Assembly (NCBI GenBank): GCA_016713305.1
Contig: JADJPK010000004.1
Coordinates: 248,001-312,000 of the forward strand
Direction: 5' to 3'
Length of the DNA: 64,000 bases
Source of the DNA: Betaproteobacteria bacterium
Lineage (GTDB): Bacteria; Pseudomonadota; Gammaproteobacteria; Burkholderiales; Ga0077523
Part shown: one piece after another, positions 42,894-52,154 of the stretch
Layout of the letters: every line of letters starts with the position of its first letter
How positions within the stretch are numbered: position 1 is the first letter of the stretch
Translations under genes and position numbers: made by a program
Notes under the pieces: generated by a model
What the model saw: the letters and a program-made list of their open reading frames with translations, nothing else
What the model was told of the DNA's origin: nothing
Databases searched by the model: none

Positions 42894-43673
42894 ATGGCCG
42901 TCAAAGCGCAGCAGGCCGGCGAGGCGCTGCTCGAGGATCACCTGCACAAACGCAATCTCGTTCCCTTCGCCCGCAACTGGGGGGCCGAGAACCTGGAGGA
43001 CGCGTACGCGATCCAGGCAGAACTCGTCCGCCGTCTGGTGCCCCTCCACGGGCCCCGCGTCGGTTACAAGATCGGCCTCACGTCCCCGCGCATGCAGCAG
43101 ATGTGCAGCATCGAACATCCCGTGGGGGGCGTGGTGCTGGCGAGCCGCCGCCAGACGAGCGGCATCGTCCGCCGGCTGTCCGACATCGTCCACCTGGGCC
43201 TGGAGTTCGAGATCTGCGTGCGGATCGGCCGCGATCTGCCGCCGAGATCTGCCCCGTACACCATGGACGACATCGCCCAGGCCGTGAGCGCCGTGGCGCC
43301 GGCCTTCGAAGTCATCGACGACCGCAACTCCCCCTACCCCCTCGACGTCCTCTCGCTCGTCGCGGACAACGCCTGGAACGAAGGCATCGTGCTGGGCGAG
43401 TTCCGCGAGTCCTGGCCCGATCTGGCCAAGGTGCGCGGCACGGTGGAGCGTAACGGCGAGGCGATCGACCAGGGCGAGGGCAGCGCGGTGCTGGGACATC
43501 CCTTCGCACCGGTCGTGTGGCTGGCCAACCACCTGAGCGCCCGGGGCGAGACGCTGCGCGCCGGAGAGATCGTTTCCACCGGAAGCCTGGTCACGACACG
43601 GTTCCCGGAGCCGGGCGACCGCTTCCGCTTCACGGTGGAGGGCATCGGGTCCACCGAACTGATCCTGGAGTAG
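42894..43673 (+). CDS. 2-keto-4-pentenoate hydratase / 2-oxo-3-hexenedioate decarboxylase family
   Basis: A 259-residue member of the MhpD/HpaH hydratase-decarboxylase family, divalent-metal enzymes of meta-cleavage aromatic degradation. The product has YKIGLTSPRMQQMCSIEHPVGG near residues 58-79, the metal glutamates in LGLEFEICVRIGRDL near 100-114 (E-x-E), FEVIDDRNSPYPLDVLSLVADN near 138-159, and the C-terminal LVTTRFPEPGDRFRFTVEGIG near 232-252. It stands alone between mnmC and the kinase gene, so the meta-cleavage pathway it serves is not in this window. The start ATG has GGAGGAG seven bases upstream. Confidence 0.85.
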   Translation: MAVKAQQAGEALLEDHLHKRNLVPFARNWGAENLEDAYAIQAELVRRLVPLHGPRVGYKIGLTSPRMQQMCSIEHPVGGVVLASRRQTSGIVRRLSDIVHLGLEFEICVRIGRDLPPRSAPYTMDDIAQAVSAVAPAFEVIDDRNSPYPLDVLSLVADNAWNEGIVLGEFRESWPDLAKVRGTVERNGEAIDQGEGSAVLGHPFAPVVWLANHLSARGETLRAGEIVSTGSLVTTRFPEPGDRFRFTVEGIGSTELILE

Positions 43674-43872
43674 GTCCGACCGTCGCAGGCGGTCGCCGAA
43701 GTGACGCCGCCTGCCCCTGTGCCCGCACCGCTGTTTCCCAACCCACCCGAAAGCTCCTCCGGTCCGTGCCGATAAGTGCAGAACGACGGCCGCTCCCTCC
43801 GCATGCGGGGAAGAGCCGGCCGGCGCCAGTGCATGAGGCCGGGTGTCACCCTGGCAGAAATCCGGAGCAGGC

Positions 43873-46264
43873 ATGGAGTCGATCGGTCGGTTCGAAATCA
43901 GGAGAACGCTCGGGCGCGGAGCGCAGAGCGTCGTCTACCTGGGGTTCGACCCGCACCTGCAGCGCGAGGTTGCGCTCAAGACGCTGCGGGTGAGCAGTCA
44001 GGAGGAAGCGCGCCAGCTGCTGGCGGAGGCGCGCGCCATGAGCGGCCTGCGGCATGCCAACATCGTTCCGGTATACGAGGCCGGCGAATCGGCGGGCCAG
44101 CCCCACCTGGTCTTCGAGTATGTCCCCGGCGGCACCCTGGCGGAGCGCATTCAGCGCGGCCCCACGCCGCCCGAGGAAGCCGTCGGACTCATGCTGCCCA
44201 TCCTGGATGCGCTGGCCCACGCCCATGACCGCGGGCTGGTGCACCGCGACGTGAAGCCCACCAACATCCTGCTGGCCGTGGACGGCGAGCCCCGCCTGAT
44301 GGATTTCGGGGTGGCCGTGCAGCTCGCCGCGCGGGAGGGCGACGACGACACCCGGGGACTGGCGGGCACGCCGGCCTACATGGCGCCCGAGTACATCCAG
44401 GACCGCCACATCCGGCCCTCGAACGACATCTTCGCGGCCGGGCTGGTTCTCTTCGAACTGCTGACGGGCGCGCGCGCCGTCACGGAACGCGACGTGTTCC
44501 GGGTCATGTACCGCCTGGCGCACGAGGACCTGCGGCTGCCGGCGGAGCTCAATCTGCCGGAACGGCTGGTCAACGTCGTCCACAAGTCGCTCGCGCGGGA
44601 TCCGGAGGATCGCTGGCGCAACATGCACGAATTCCGCCGTGCGCTGGAAGCATCCATGGCCGCACCCGGGAGCAGTGACGATCCGGAGCCGGTCAACGGG
44701 CAGCGCAGCACGCTCGAGTTCCTGCTGCGCCGCATGCGGCTCAAGAGCGACTTTCCGGCACTGTCCGGATCGATCAGCGCGGTGAACCGCATCGCCGGCG
44801 GCGCCGAAACCGAGAACAACGCGATGCTCTCGAGTGCGGTGCTGAAGGACGTGGCGCTCACCAACAAGATCCTGCGCGTGGTGAATTCCGCATTGTTCCG
44901 CCACCATGGCGGGCCGGTGAGCACGGTCTCCCGCGCCGTCATGATCCTCGGCTTCGAATCGGTGAGAAACCTGGCCGTCGCGCTGCTGCTGTTCGAGAAC
45001 ATGCAGAGCCGCACCCAGGCGGAATCGCTGCGGGAGGAATTCGTGCGGGCGATGCTGTCTGCGCTGATGGCCAAGCAGCTGGGTACCGCCGCGGGGGTGC
45101 GCAACGTCGAGGAGGCGTTCATCTGCGCGCTCTTCCACAACCTCGGCCGCATGCTGGCGCTCTTCTACTTTCCCGAGGAAGCGCAGGAGATCCGGCGGGT
45201 GCAGAAGCTGGACAAGGTCACCGAGGAGCAGGCCGCCCTGCGCGTGCTGGGCATCTCGTACCAGCGGCTGGGCATGGAAGTGGCGCGCCTATGGGGCTTT
45301 CCGGAGCAGATCGTGCAAAGCCAGCGCCAGCTCGACACGGGCCCCGTGTACCACGTGGGCACGCCGGCCGAACGCGCGTGCGTGCTGGCGTCGCTCGCGG
45401 ACAGTCTGTCGGCCACGGTGGCGGAAGGCACACCCAAGGAACGCGCTCATCACATCACGCGGCTCACGGAGTACTACGGCAAGGGATTGCGCCTGTCCGA
45501 GAGGCAGGTGGGCGAAGCCCTCGACCAGTCGCTGGAACTCCTGCGCGATTACGCCACGACCTTCAGCATCAATCTCGGCAAGACGGCGCTGGGCGGACAG
45601 ATCGCGCGCTGGAGCGGGCGCGCGCCGCTCGACCCGGACGACTCGGCCGACCCCACGGTCCGCAGCCCCACCACCACCATTCCGAACGGACTTCCCGAAC
45701 AAGGCATCGACGGAACGCTGCGGGGGGCGAGCCAGCCGGGTCTGCCCGAGAACGCGGTGAACATCCTCGCGGCCGGCATCCAGGACATCAGCAACTCCCT
45801 GGTCGGGGGACTACAAGCTCAACGACCTGCTGCGCATGATCCTCGAGACCATGTACCGCGGCGTGGGCTTCCGGCGGGTGCTGCTCGCGACGAAGGATGC
45901 GCGCGGCGCCGGCATGCAGGGCCGCTTCGGCTTCGGCCCCGACGTGCATGAACTCACCCAGAAGTTCCGCTTCCGCATCACCGAAGAGAAGGATGTCGTG
46001 CAGCTCGTGCTGTCGCGGGGCGTGGACCTGCTCCTCACCGACGTGGCGGACCCCAAGATCGCCGACCGCGTGCCCGCGTGGCTCAAGTCGATCACCACGG
46101 CGCAGACTTTCGCCCTGTTCCCGCTGGTGGTGAAGGACCGCCCCGTGGCGCTCATCTACGCGGAGAACGAGCGCGCCGGCGACATCGTCATTCCCGAACG
46201 CGAACTGGGCATGCTGCGGACACTGCGCAACCAGGCCGTGCTCGCGATCAGGCAGACGGGATAG
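43873..46264 (+). CDS. Serine/threonine kinase fused to HDOD and GAF domains, one frameshift
   Basis: A signalling fusion of about 796 aa once corrected. The N-terminal Hanks-type kinase has catalytic Lys36 (EVALKTL), catalytic Asp126 in HRDVKPTN and DFG at 144-146, followed by an APE-like MAPEY. A central HDOD domain (about 285-500) has RIAGGAETENNAMLSSAVLKD and FHNLGRMLALFYFP. A C-terminal GAF-type region follows (about 640-796), containing VHELTQKFRF and FALFPLVVKDRPVALIYAENE. The frame changes at the five-G run 45805-45809; removing one G restores SLVGDYKLNDLLRMILETM. Start ATG 43873 with GGAG upstream. Target and input are unknown. Confidence 0.85.
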
Positions 46265-46279
46265 CGGCGGGAAATGCTC

Positions 46280-46414
46280 GGATCCTGGACCCGAGACCCT
46301 GGACCCTCGTCCCCAGGAAACCAGGCCGCCTTCCGCGGCCGGCAGAGCGCAAGTACCACGGCGATGGGCCCGCAGCTGACCGGGTCCTCGGGTCCCGGGA
46401 CTGGGGACCGGGGT
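46280..46414. repeat. G/C-rich GGGACC repeat patches between kinase and aldolase
   Basis: The gap between the convergent kinase and aldolase genes has clusters of GGACCC and GACCC near 46280-46316 and an inverted set GGGTCCTCGGGTCCCGGGAC with GGGGACCGGGG near 46379-46414. Similar GGTCCCCGGTCCCG and GGGGACCAGGGTCC patches occur at 32905 and 50195. It resembles low-complexity intergenic repeats and may fold as a terminator for both genes. Confidence 0.4.
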
Positions 46415-47180
46415 CTAGCCTTCGATAGTCCCGACCACTTCCTTCAACGCCCCCTTCGCCGCGCGTGCCAGCAGGATGAAATCCGTGCACAGGCCGATCA
46501 CGCGGTAGCCGAGCTGGAGATAGTTCCTGGCGTGAGCCGGCGTGTGCGCGTAGGCGCACAGGGCGATGTCGCGCTTCTCGCAGGCGCGCACCACCTGCGC
46601 GATGGCGGCCTGCACCTCCGGGTCGTTGATCTGTCCCGGCTTGTCCATGCTGCCGGACAGATCGAAGGGCCCCACGAACACGCCGTCGATGCCGGGCACG
46701 TCGAGTATGGAGTCGATGTTGCGCACCGCCTCCACATGTTCGATCTGCACGATCACGGCGACCTCGTCGTTCGCCTTCTTCATGTACGTGTCGAACTCGA
46801 GATCGAAGCGTTGCGCGCGCGTGATGCCCACGCTGCGGAAACCCTGGGGCGGATACTTGCATCGGCCCACGGCAGCACGCGGCATCCTCGGCGGTATTCA
46901 CGAGGGGCACGATCACTCCGGTGGCACCTGCGTCGAGCACCTTCTTCAGGGAGGCCTCGTCGTTCCAGGGCACGCGCACCACGCAGGGTACGCGCGAATC
47001 CACGGCCGTCAGGATGTTGAGCGCGTCCCGCGCATCCATGGGCGAATGTTCGAGGTCGATGAACAGCCAGTCGTAACCGGCGGTCACGAAGATCTCCGCC
47101 GCCTCGGGCAGCGGAATCTGCAGCAGCGATCCGATCAGCGTCTTGCCCGAGCGGAGCCGTTCGCGAAACGAAATGGTCAC
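46415..47180 (-). CDS. HpcH/HpaI family aldolase (class II), one frameshift
   Basis: A metal-dependent aldolase of the HpcH/HpaI fold, which cleaves 4-hydroxy-2-oxo acids to pyruvate and an aldehyde. The N-terminus (RLRSGKTLIGSLLQIP and FIDLEHSPMD) and VPCVVRVPWNDEASLKKVLDAG are in one frame. The C-terminal part with RCKYPPQGFRSVG, IVQIEHVEAVRNIDSIL, GIDGVFVGPFDLSGSMDKPG and GLCTDFILL is in another. The break is at about 46869-46885 with a net gain of one base (or loss of two). A plausible repair gives AEDARAAVGRCKYPP. Corrected length is about 254 aa. GTG at 47180 overlaps the upstream gene (GTGA). Confidence 0.82.
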
Positions 47181-47587
47181 CAGTAGGTCCTGAGAGTGGG
47201 GTGTTCTTCGCCTGCGCCGCCGGAGCCGATGTCCAGGCCCAGCAGCCATTCCTGCGCGTCTTCCTCGGAACCGAAGATGCGGAAGGGAAAGGGAGGCGGA
47301 TGGTAGAGCTCGAAAACGCGCAGGGCCGCGATACCCAGACTCGACTGGACCACGCCGGCCTCGGCCAGCGTGTGCCGCGAGACTTCCGGAGACGCGAGGA
47401 AAGTTGCCGCCTCCACGTCCACCCGCCAGATGCCCGGAAGCCGGGCCATCACCAGTTGCCTGCCCGGAACCAGGGTCCGGCGGAATTCGAACTCCGCCTT
47501 CACGGCCCCGAGAGTGAGAACGCCCACGGCGCTGTAGTCGACGTGCACGATGCCATCGGTGCCGAGCCAGACTCTGGGTGCTGTCAT
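47177..47587 (-). CDS. STAS/SpoIIAA-like small protein (DUF7793-type)
   Basis: A 136-residue soluble protein of no proven function. The beta-rich start RVWLGTDGIVHVDYSAVG and the later segment DVEAATFLASPEVSRHTLAEAG with RVFELYHPPPFPFRIFGSEEDAQEWL resemble the STAS-like or DUF7793 proteins found in many proteobacteria. The last motif (PPPFPFRIF, then EDAQEWL) is the recognisable signature. I assign no function. Start ATG 47587. The stop overlaps the aldolase start, so the pair is cotranscribed. Confidence 0.6.
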   Translation of the reverse strand: MTAPRVWLGTDGIVHVDYSAVGVLTLGAVKAEFEFRRTLVPGRQLVMARLPGIWRVDVEAATFLASPEVSRHTLAEAGVVQSSLGIAALRVFELYHPPPFPFRIFGSEEDAQEWLLGLDIGSGGAGEEHPTLRTYW

Positions 47588-47803
47588 CGGAGAGCTCGCT
47601 TCTCGCGGACCTGCGGAACGGAAATGATCACGGTGTGCGGCGATGCCCCATGCATGAATCGAGCCGCAAGGATACGACACTTGACCTGCAGCCGCCGAGC
47701 GGATGCCGCAACAGGCGTGCATTCGCGCGCGATCCGCCTGCACCGCGGCAGTGCCGCGAAGGTCCGGCACGGGGCGGCCGGCGCCCGACGACGGCCGCCT
47801 GCT

Positions 47804-48577
47804 TCAGGGACGCCGGGCCTCGAACACGAAGCGGTTCAGACTGAAGAAGTACTCGCCGCGGTCGCTGCGGGCGACGAGATCGGCTTCCCAGGCCCTCGCC
47901 TCCACTTCGGGAATCTCTCCCTTGCGCACGCCGTAGCGGGACAGCATGGAGATCATGGCGCCGCTATAGGTGCCGTCCGCCGCCGGCGCGTTGACGAGCG
48001 GCAATGCGTCCGCGGACACGGCGTCGAATCCGGACTTCTTCAGCAAGCCGGCAAGCACGCGAGGCAGCCGCGGGTGCGGGCAATGGGTGTCCCAGGCCGC
48101 GATCATGCGTCGCATCCTGTCGTCGTCGCCCGAGTGCCAGACGCAGGATTCCCAGTCGGTGTCCATGAGCAGGAGCCGCGCGCCGGGACGCATCACCCGG
48201 CGGAACTCGGCCAGCGCCCGTTCGACGTCGGGAACGTATTCGAGCACCTGGGTACAGACGAGGACGTCGAATTCCGCGTCTCCGAAAGGAAGTTTCTGCG
48301 CATCGGCGACCTCGAACGCAGCGTGCGGCATCCCTGCACACCGCTGCGTGGCGGCCTCGATCATCTCCGGTGATGCATCAATGCCCCTCACCAGGCCGCC
48401 GGACCCCACGGCCCGGGCCAGTTCGATGGACAGCAGACCGGGCCCGCACCCCACATCCAGGACGCGCTCACCGGCAGCAGGTGCCAGTCTGCGCAGGACC
48501 TGTTGCCGGTGCCCCGTCACGTCGGCCGTGAGATAGATCGCCTCGAGACGCCTGCGCGCCTCATCGTCGAAACGCAT
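47804..48577 (-). CDS. Class I SAM-dependent methyltransferase
   Basis: A 257-residue Rossmann-fold methyltransferase. Motif I RVLDVGCGPGLLSIELARAVG lies near residues 37-57, motif II DASPEMIEAATQRCAG near 67-82, motif III ADAQKLPFGDAEFDVLVCTQVLEY near 89-112, and a typical FRRVMRPGARLLLMDTDWES segment near 122-141. The fold resembles UbiE/COQ5 and sugar or small-molecule methyltransferases; the substrate is unknown. It does not show the triple-cysteine pattern of arsenite methyltransferase ArsM. It is encoded just downstream of the amidase (5-base gap), so they may be cotranscribed. Confidence 0.85.
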   Translation of the reverse strand: MRFDDEARRRLEAIYLTADVTGHRQQVLRRLAPAAGERVLDVGCGPGLLSIELARAVGSGGLVRGIDASPEMIEAATQRCAGMPHAAFEVADAQKLPFGDAEFDVLVCTQVLEYVPDVERALAEFRRVMRPGARLLLMDTDWESCVWHSGDDDRMRRMIAAWDTHCPHPRLPRVLAGLLKKSGFDAVSADALPLVNAPAADGTYSGAMISMLSRYGVRKGEIPEVEARAWEADLVARSDRGEYFFSLNRFVFEARRP

Positions 48578-48582
48578 GCGGA

Positions 48583-50151
48583 CTATTCCTCGGCGGAGGC
48601 AGTCCGCGTCAGGCGGGCCTCCACCCAGCGGCCGGCGGCGAGAACCCGCGCATCATCGCCCGGGCGTCCGATGATCTGGACGCTGATCGGCAAGCCTTGC
48701 GGGTCGAAACCGCAGGGAATGGAGAGCGCCGGCAGTCCCGTCATGTTGAACGGCGAAGTGAGGCGGGTCATCATCCCCGCGATGGGCATGGCCTGTCCCC
48801 GCACGCTCACGACACTCTGGCCCGCCGGCGGTGGAACGCAAGGCAGCGTCGGCGTGACGAGCACGTCCGCGTCGCCGAGCGCCTGCATCAGCGCGTCGCG
48901 CACGTCCCTGCGGATGCGCTGGGCCTGCACATAGTCCGTCGCGAGAAAGCACTGTCCCATCTCGAGGCGCGTCCGGACGTCCTCGCCCAGCGATCCGGGC
49001 GCGGCGCTCAGCAGATCGGCGTTGGCGGCCGCCGCCTCGGATCCCAGCGTGACGAACTGCGCGGCGGTCGCGAGACGCAGGGCGTCCACGGCGACGGCCG
49101 TCACACGCGCCCCGGCTCTGTGCCATCCGGCTTCGACCTCGCCCATGCAACGCTCGACGTCCGCGTCGAGAACATCGGAGACGAAGCCTCGCAGCAGCAC
49201 GAACGAAGGCGGCCGGTCGAAGGCATGGCTCGCGGTGCCCGGCGCGAGGCGCGCCATCACCTCGAAAGCCAGCGCGGCATCGTCGACCGTCGCGCTCAAG
49301 GGGCCCACGTGATCGAGCGACCACGCGAGCGGAAGGACGTCCGTCGTGTCCACGACCCCGTAGGACGGCTTGAAACCCACGACGCCGCAGCAGGCGGCGG
49401 GTATGCGGATGGAACCGCCGGTATCCGTACCGATGGCCAGCGGGGCGATGCCCGCGGCGACGACACCCCCCGACCCGCCGCTCGACCCGCCGGGAATGCG
49501 TTCCGGATGACGCGGATTGACGACCGTCCCGAAATGCGGATTCGCGGACGTCACGCCGAAGGCGACTTCGTGCAGATTCGTCACACCGAAGATGATGGCG
49601 CCCGCCCTGCGCAGCCGTTCCACCACGGGCGCGTCCCGGTCCGCCATGCGCGCAGGTCGTCCGCGCGTGCCGCCGGTCAGCGCATATCCGGCCACGGGCA
49701 TCAGATCCTTCACGGCGAAGGGCACGCCCGCGAGAGGACCCGGATCCACGCCGCGCCCCGCCTCGCGATCGATGCGTTCCGCCTGGCTCAGGACATCATC
49801 GGCATCGAGCGCGGTGAAGAGGTTGGCGTGCCGCCATGCATGCGCCGCGTCCAGGCTCTGCTGCGCGACGTCGGCAGCGCGCTGCTCGCCCCGGCGCACC
49901 CTGGCCGCGATGCGCGTGGCGCTGGCCTCCGCGCGTTCTTCGGGCCGGTATCCGGGAACGTGTCCCGGTTGCGCCGGCTCGGGGACGGCGATCGGAAGGC
50001 CGGCGGGACGTGCGTCCGCCAGCGCCGCGAGGTCGTTGTAGCTCCACGACAATCGCTGCTGCCACGCATCCACGCGAGCGGCCTCGCGCTCGCCCCGCAA
50101 GGCGGCCACGGCGGCGATGAACTGCGGGAATCTTCCGGTATCGGTTGCCAT
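48583..50151 (-). CDS. Amidase (amidase signature family)
   Basis: A 522-residue amidase with the Ser-cisSer-Lys triad. Lys lies in AGVPFAVKDLMPVAG near 143-157, and GTRGRPARMADRDAPVV near 163. The glycine-serine-rich signature PGGSSGGSGGVVAAG is near 219-233, the nucleophilic Ser in IGTDTGGSIRIPAACCG near 240-256, and GFKPSYGVVDTTDVLPLAWSLD follows. Approximately 75 N-terminal residues precede the amidase fold and match no domain I know. It may hydrolyse small amides, nicotinamide-like or indoleacetamide-like compounds, but the substrate is not determined. Downstream is the methyltransferase. Confidence 0.9.
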   Translation of the reverse strand: MATDTGRFPQFIAAVAALRGEREAARVDAWQQRLSWSYNDLAALADARPAGLPIAVPEPAQPGHVPGYRPEERAEASATRIAARVRRGEQRAADVAQQSLDAAHAWRHANLFTALDADDVLSQAERIDREAGRGVDPGPLAGVPFAVKDLMPVAGYALTGGTRGRPARMADRDAPVVERLRRAGAIIFGVTNLHEVAFGVTSANPHFGTVVNPRHPERIPGGSSGGSGGVVAAGIAPLAIGTDTGGSIRIPAACCGVVGFKPSYGVVDTTDVLPLAWSLDHVGPLSATVDDAALAFEVMARLAPGTASHAFDRPPSFVLLRGFVSDVLDADVERCMGEVEAGWHRAGARVTAVAVDALRLATAAQFVTLGSEAAAANADLLSAAPGSLGEDVRTRLEMGQCFLATDYVQAQRIRRDVRDALMQALGDADVLVTPTLPCVPPPAGQSVVSVRGQAMPIAGMMTRLTSPFNMTGLPALSIPCGFDPQGLPISVQIIGRPGDDARVLAAGRWVEARLTRTASAEE

Positions 50152-50233
50152 GGGGCTCTCCGCCAGTGACGTTCAGGCAAGTATCTCACTGCGGGGACCA
50201 GGGTCCGTTGCCGGCGGCCCCGGGCCGTGCCCG

Positions 50234-50914
50234 TCAGTCGCCGAGCGTCTTCAGCGCGACGGAATGGAACTCGCGGTGGTAGAGGATCAGCACGACCCAG
50301 CTCGTCGCGATCATCCAGGCCCAGGGATTGATGAACCACATCATGGCCGCGAGCGCGAAGTAGTAGGCGCGCAGCCCGTTGTTGAAGCTGTCGGCGGCAA
50401 GCGAAGCGGTCTTGGTGGCCCGCCGGACGAACGCTTCCTTCTGCTGCGCATCGCCGTCCATCTCGGGAGCCGCGCCCACCATCACGGAACAGAAGTGGTA
50501 CAGGCGCAGCGACCAGGTGAACTTGAAGAACGCGAAGATGAAGATCGCGGTGAGCACCAGGATCTTGATGTCCCACATCCGTTCCGGCCCCTGCTTGGTG
50601 AACGGCAGTTCCATCACCACGGAGGCGAGCTTGTCGGTCGTGCCCAGCAGGGCCAGGAGACCGCCGAGGATCAGCAGCGTGGTGGAGGCGAAGAAGGTGG
50701 AACCGTTCGACAGGTTGGTGAAGATGTTCACGTCGCCGATGCGCACCTCGCGGGCGACGGTGCTGCGCATCCACGATTCGCGCAGCGCGGTCATGATGCC
50801 CACCAGACTCTCGCGGCCGCGCCGGTGGTACTCGGCGAAGTGCACGTACCCCACCCACCACGCGGTGAACCAGGCAAGGCCGATCCAGTCCAGCCAGCTC
50901 AGGGGTAGCGGCAT
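50234..50914 (-). CDS. DUF599 family membrane protein
   Basis: A 226-residue membrane protein with about four helices (around residues 10-25, 73-92, 113-138 and 180-205). The conserved DUF599 features are WWVGYVHFAEYHRRGRESL near residues 19-37, the central SLRLYHFCSVMVG near 139-151 and RRATKTASLAADSFNNGLRAYYFALAAMMWF near 166-195. The function of the family is unknown. The start lies one base from the FIST gene stop, so the pair is likely transcribed together. Confidence 0.85.
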   Translation of the reverse strand: MPLPLSWLDWIGLAWFTAWWVGYVHFAEYHRRGRESLVGIMTALRESWMRSTVAREVRIGDVNIFTNLSNGSTFFASTTLLILGGLLALLGTTDKLASVVMELPFTKQGPERMWDIKILVLTAIFIFAFFKFTWSLRLYHFCSVMVGAAPEMDGDAQQKEAFVRRATKTASLAADSFNNGLRAYYFALAAMMWFINPWAWMIATSWVVLILYHREFHSVALKTLGD

Positions 50915-50915
50915 G

Positions 50916-52052
50916 TCAGAGGAACAGCGTCAGGACACCGGTGTAACCGTAGAGGCGGTTGTGGGAGATTTCGCCGTTGCAGAAGAAGCCGGCGAGCGGC
51001 ACGTCGCCCAGGGCTTCACGGATCATGCCCACTTCGCGGGACGTCTCTCCGAACAGGCTCGCGCCGCGGCCGAGGCACGAGAAATACAGCGCCCCCTTGG
51101 GCCGGGAGAACAGACCGCTGCGGATACTGTCCAGCATCCGCGACATGTCTTCGGCAGCAGAACGGCGGTCGCGGCGGCAGAACATGAGCTTGGAACCGGT
51201 GTCGACCAGATCGCCCACGGCCACGAGACCGCGTTCGGAGTCGAGCCCCACGAGATTGCGCACGGTGTAGTCGCCGGTGTCGACGTTCTGCACGGGCAGG
51301 GCGGCGAACAGCTGGCCGCCGACCGAGTCGAGATCCCGGTCGGTGCGCAAGGCGGCATCTTCGCGCAGCACGTCCAGCGCAGGCCGGCCATCGATCTCGA
51401 TCAGGACGTTGCGGCGCGACTGGGTCACCGTGTGAACATCCCCGAGCGGGGTGCACCCCTGGGTCAGGCGGGTGCTGACGATGACACTGTCGGTGAACAC
51501 GACGCCCGACAGGCCGCCTTCGCTGATGCCGTCCGCGATCTGCGGATGCGCCGAGCGCGAACTCGACAGACCGCCCACGACGTAGCCGCTTTCCAGACGC
51601 CTCGACAGCTCGGCGACGGTCGAGGCGGTCAGCGCATTGCGCGGGTCCGCATGGACGACGGCGAAGTTGGCGGCAACACCGCCCACGGTCAGGGGATCCC
51701 GCGCCAGGTCTCCGGGTGCGCGCAGTTGCGACAGCACGCGGAAGCTGCCCGGTTCGAACGCGCCCAGCATGACGACCATGGCGCCTTCGTCCACGTACTC
51801 GCAGCCCGTCGCGCATACCCCGAGGCCCACGGTGCCCACCCAGTGCTCGATTCCCGTGCGCATGCGCAGGAGCTCGAGGATCTCCTGGGCGCGCGAGGCG
51901 TAGACGTCGGTGAGATAGAGGAACCCGATGTTGGCGCGGGGGGAGATGTCGCCGAGCTGCTCCAGACATTCCGCGGCGGCGATGCGCCAGTGTGGCGAGG
52001 CCGCATGGGCAAGGGAGAATGCGGAATCGAGGGAGCGCGTCTCGGGCAGCAT
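50916..52052 (-). CDS. FIST-domain sensory protein
   Basis: A 378-residue protein with tandem FIST_N (about 30-220) and FIST_C (about 225-360) domains, typically cytosolic sensors for amino acids or other small ligands, often feeding signalling proteins. The sequence shows ANIGFLYLTDVYASRAQEIL near residues 40-59, WVGTVGLGVCATGCEYVDEGAMVVM near 71-95, GGLSSSRSAHPQIADG near 160-175, and LAGFFCNGEISHNRLYGYTGVLTLFL at the C-terminus. No partner kinase or chemoreceptor directly neighbours it, although a large hybrid histidine kinase lies 0.7 kb away. Start ATG 52052. Confidence 0.85.
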   Translation of the reverse strand: MLPETRSLDSAFSLAHAASPHWRIAAAECLEQLGDISPRANIGFLYLTDVYASRAQEILELLRMRTGIEHWVGTVGLGVCATGCEYVDEGAMVVMLGAFEPGSFRVLSQLRAPGDLARDPLTVGGVAANFAVVHADPRNALTASTVAELSRRLESGYVVGGLSSSRSAHPQIADGISEGGLSGVVFTDSVIVSTRLTQGCTPLGDVHTVTQSRRNVLIEIDGRPALDVLREDAALRTDRDLDSVGGQLFAALPVQNVDTGDYTVRNLVGLDSERGLVAVGDLVDTGSKLMFCRRDRRSAAEDMSRMLDSIRSGLFSRPKGALYFSCLGRGASLFGETSREVGMIREALGDVPLAGFFCNGEISHNRLYGYTGVLTLFL

Positions 52053-52110
52053 GGAAATGACGAAGGAAGAAACCTGGGACGATCGGATCGGCGCGGCACC
52101 GGGACGTCGC

Positions 52111-52133
52111 AGCCGGTTTCTATAATACCGGCT
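52111..52133 (+). promoter_or_regulatory. Probable ppa promoter with palindromic operator around the -10 box
   Basis: TATAAT at 52121-52126 is a perfect sigma70-type -10 box. It is flanked by AGCCGGT (52111-52117) and ACCGGCT (52127-52133), a perfect 7-bp inverted repeat with a 9-base spacer. A -35 box is not obvious. The placement puts transcription about 20 bases before the ppa start at 52155. Confidence 0.55.
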
Positions 52134-52154
52134 TTCCATGCACCGGAACCCGCC

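Noticed and set aside
47804..48577. ArsM arsenite methyltransferase
   Set aside because: The protein has a class I fold but no triple-cysteine arrangement typical of ArsM, and it is shorter than ArsM.
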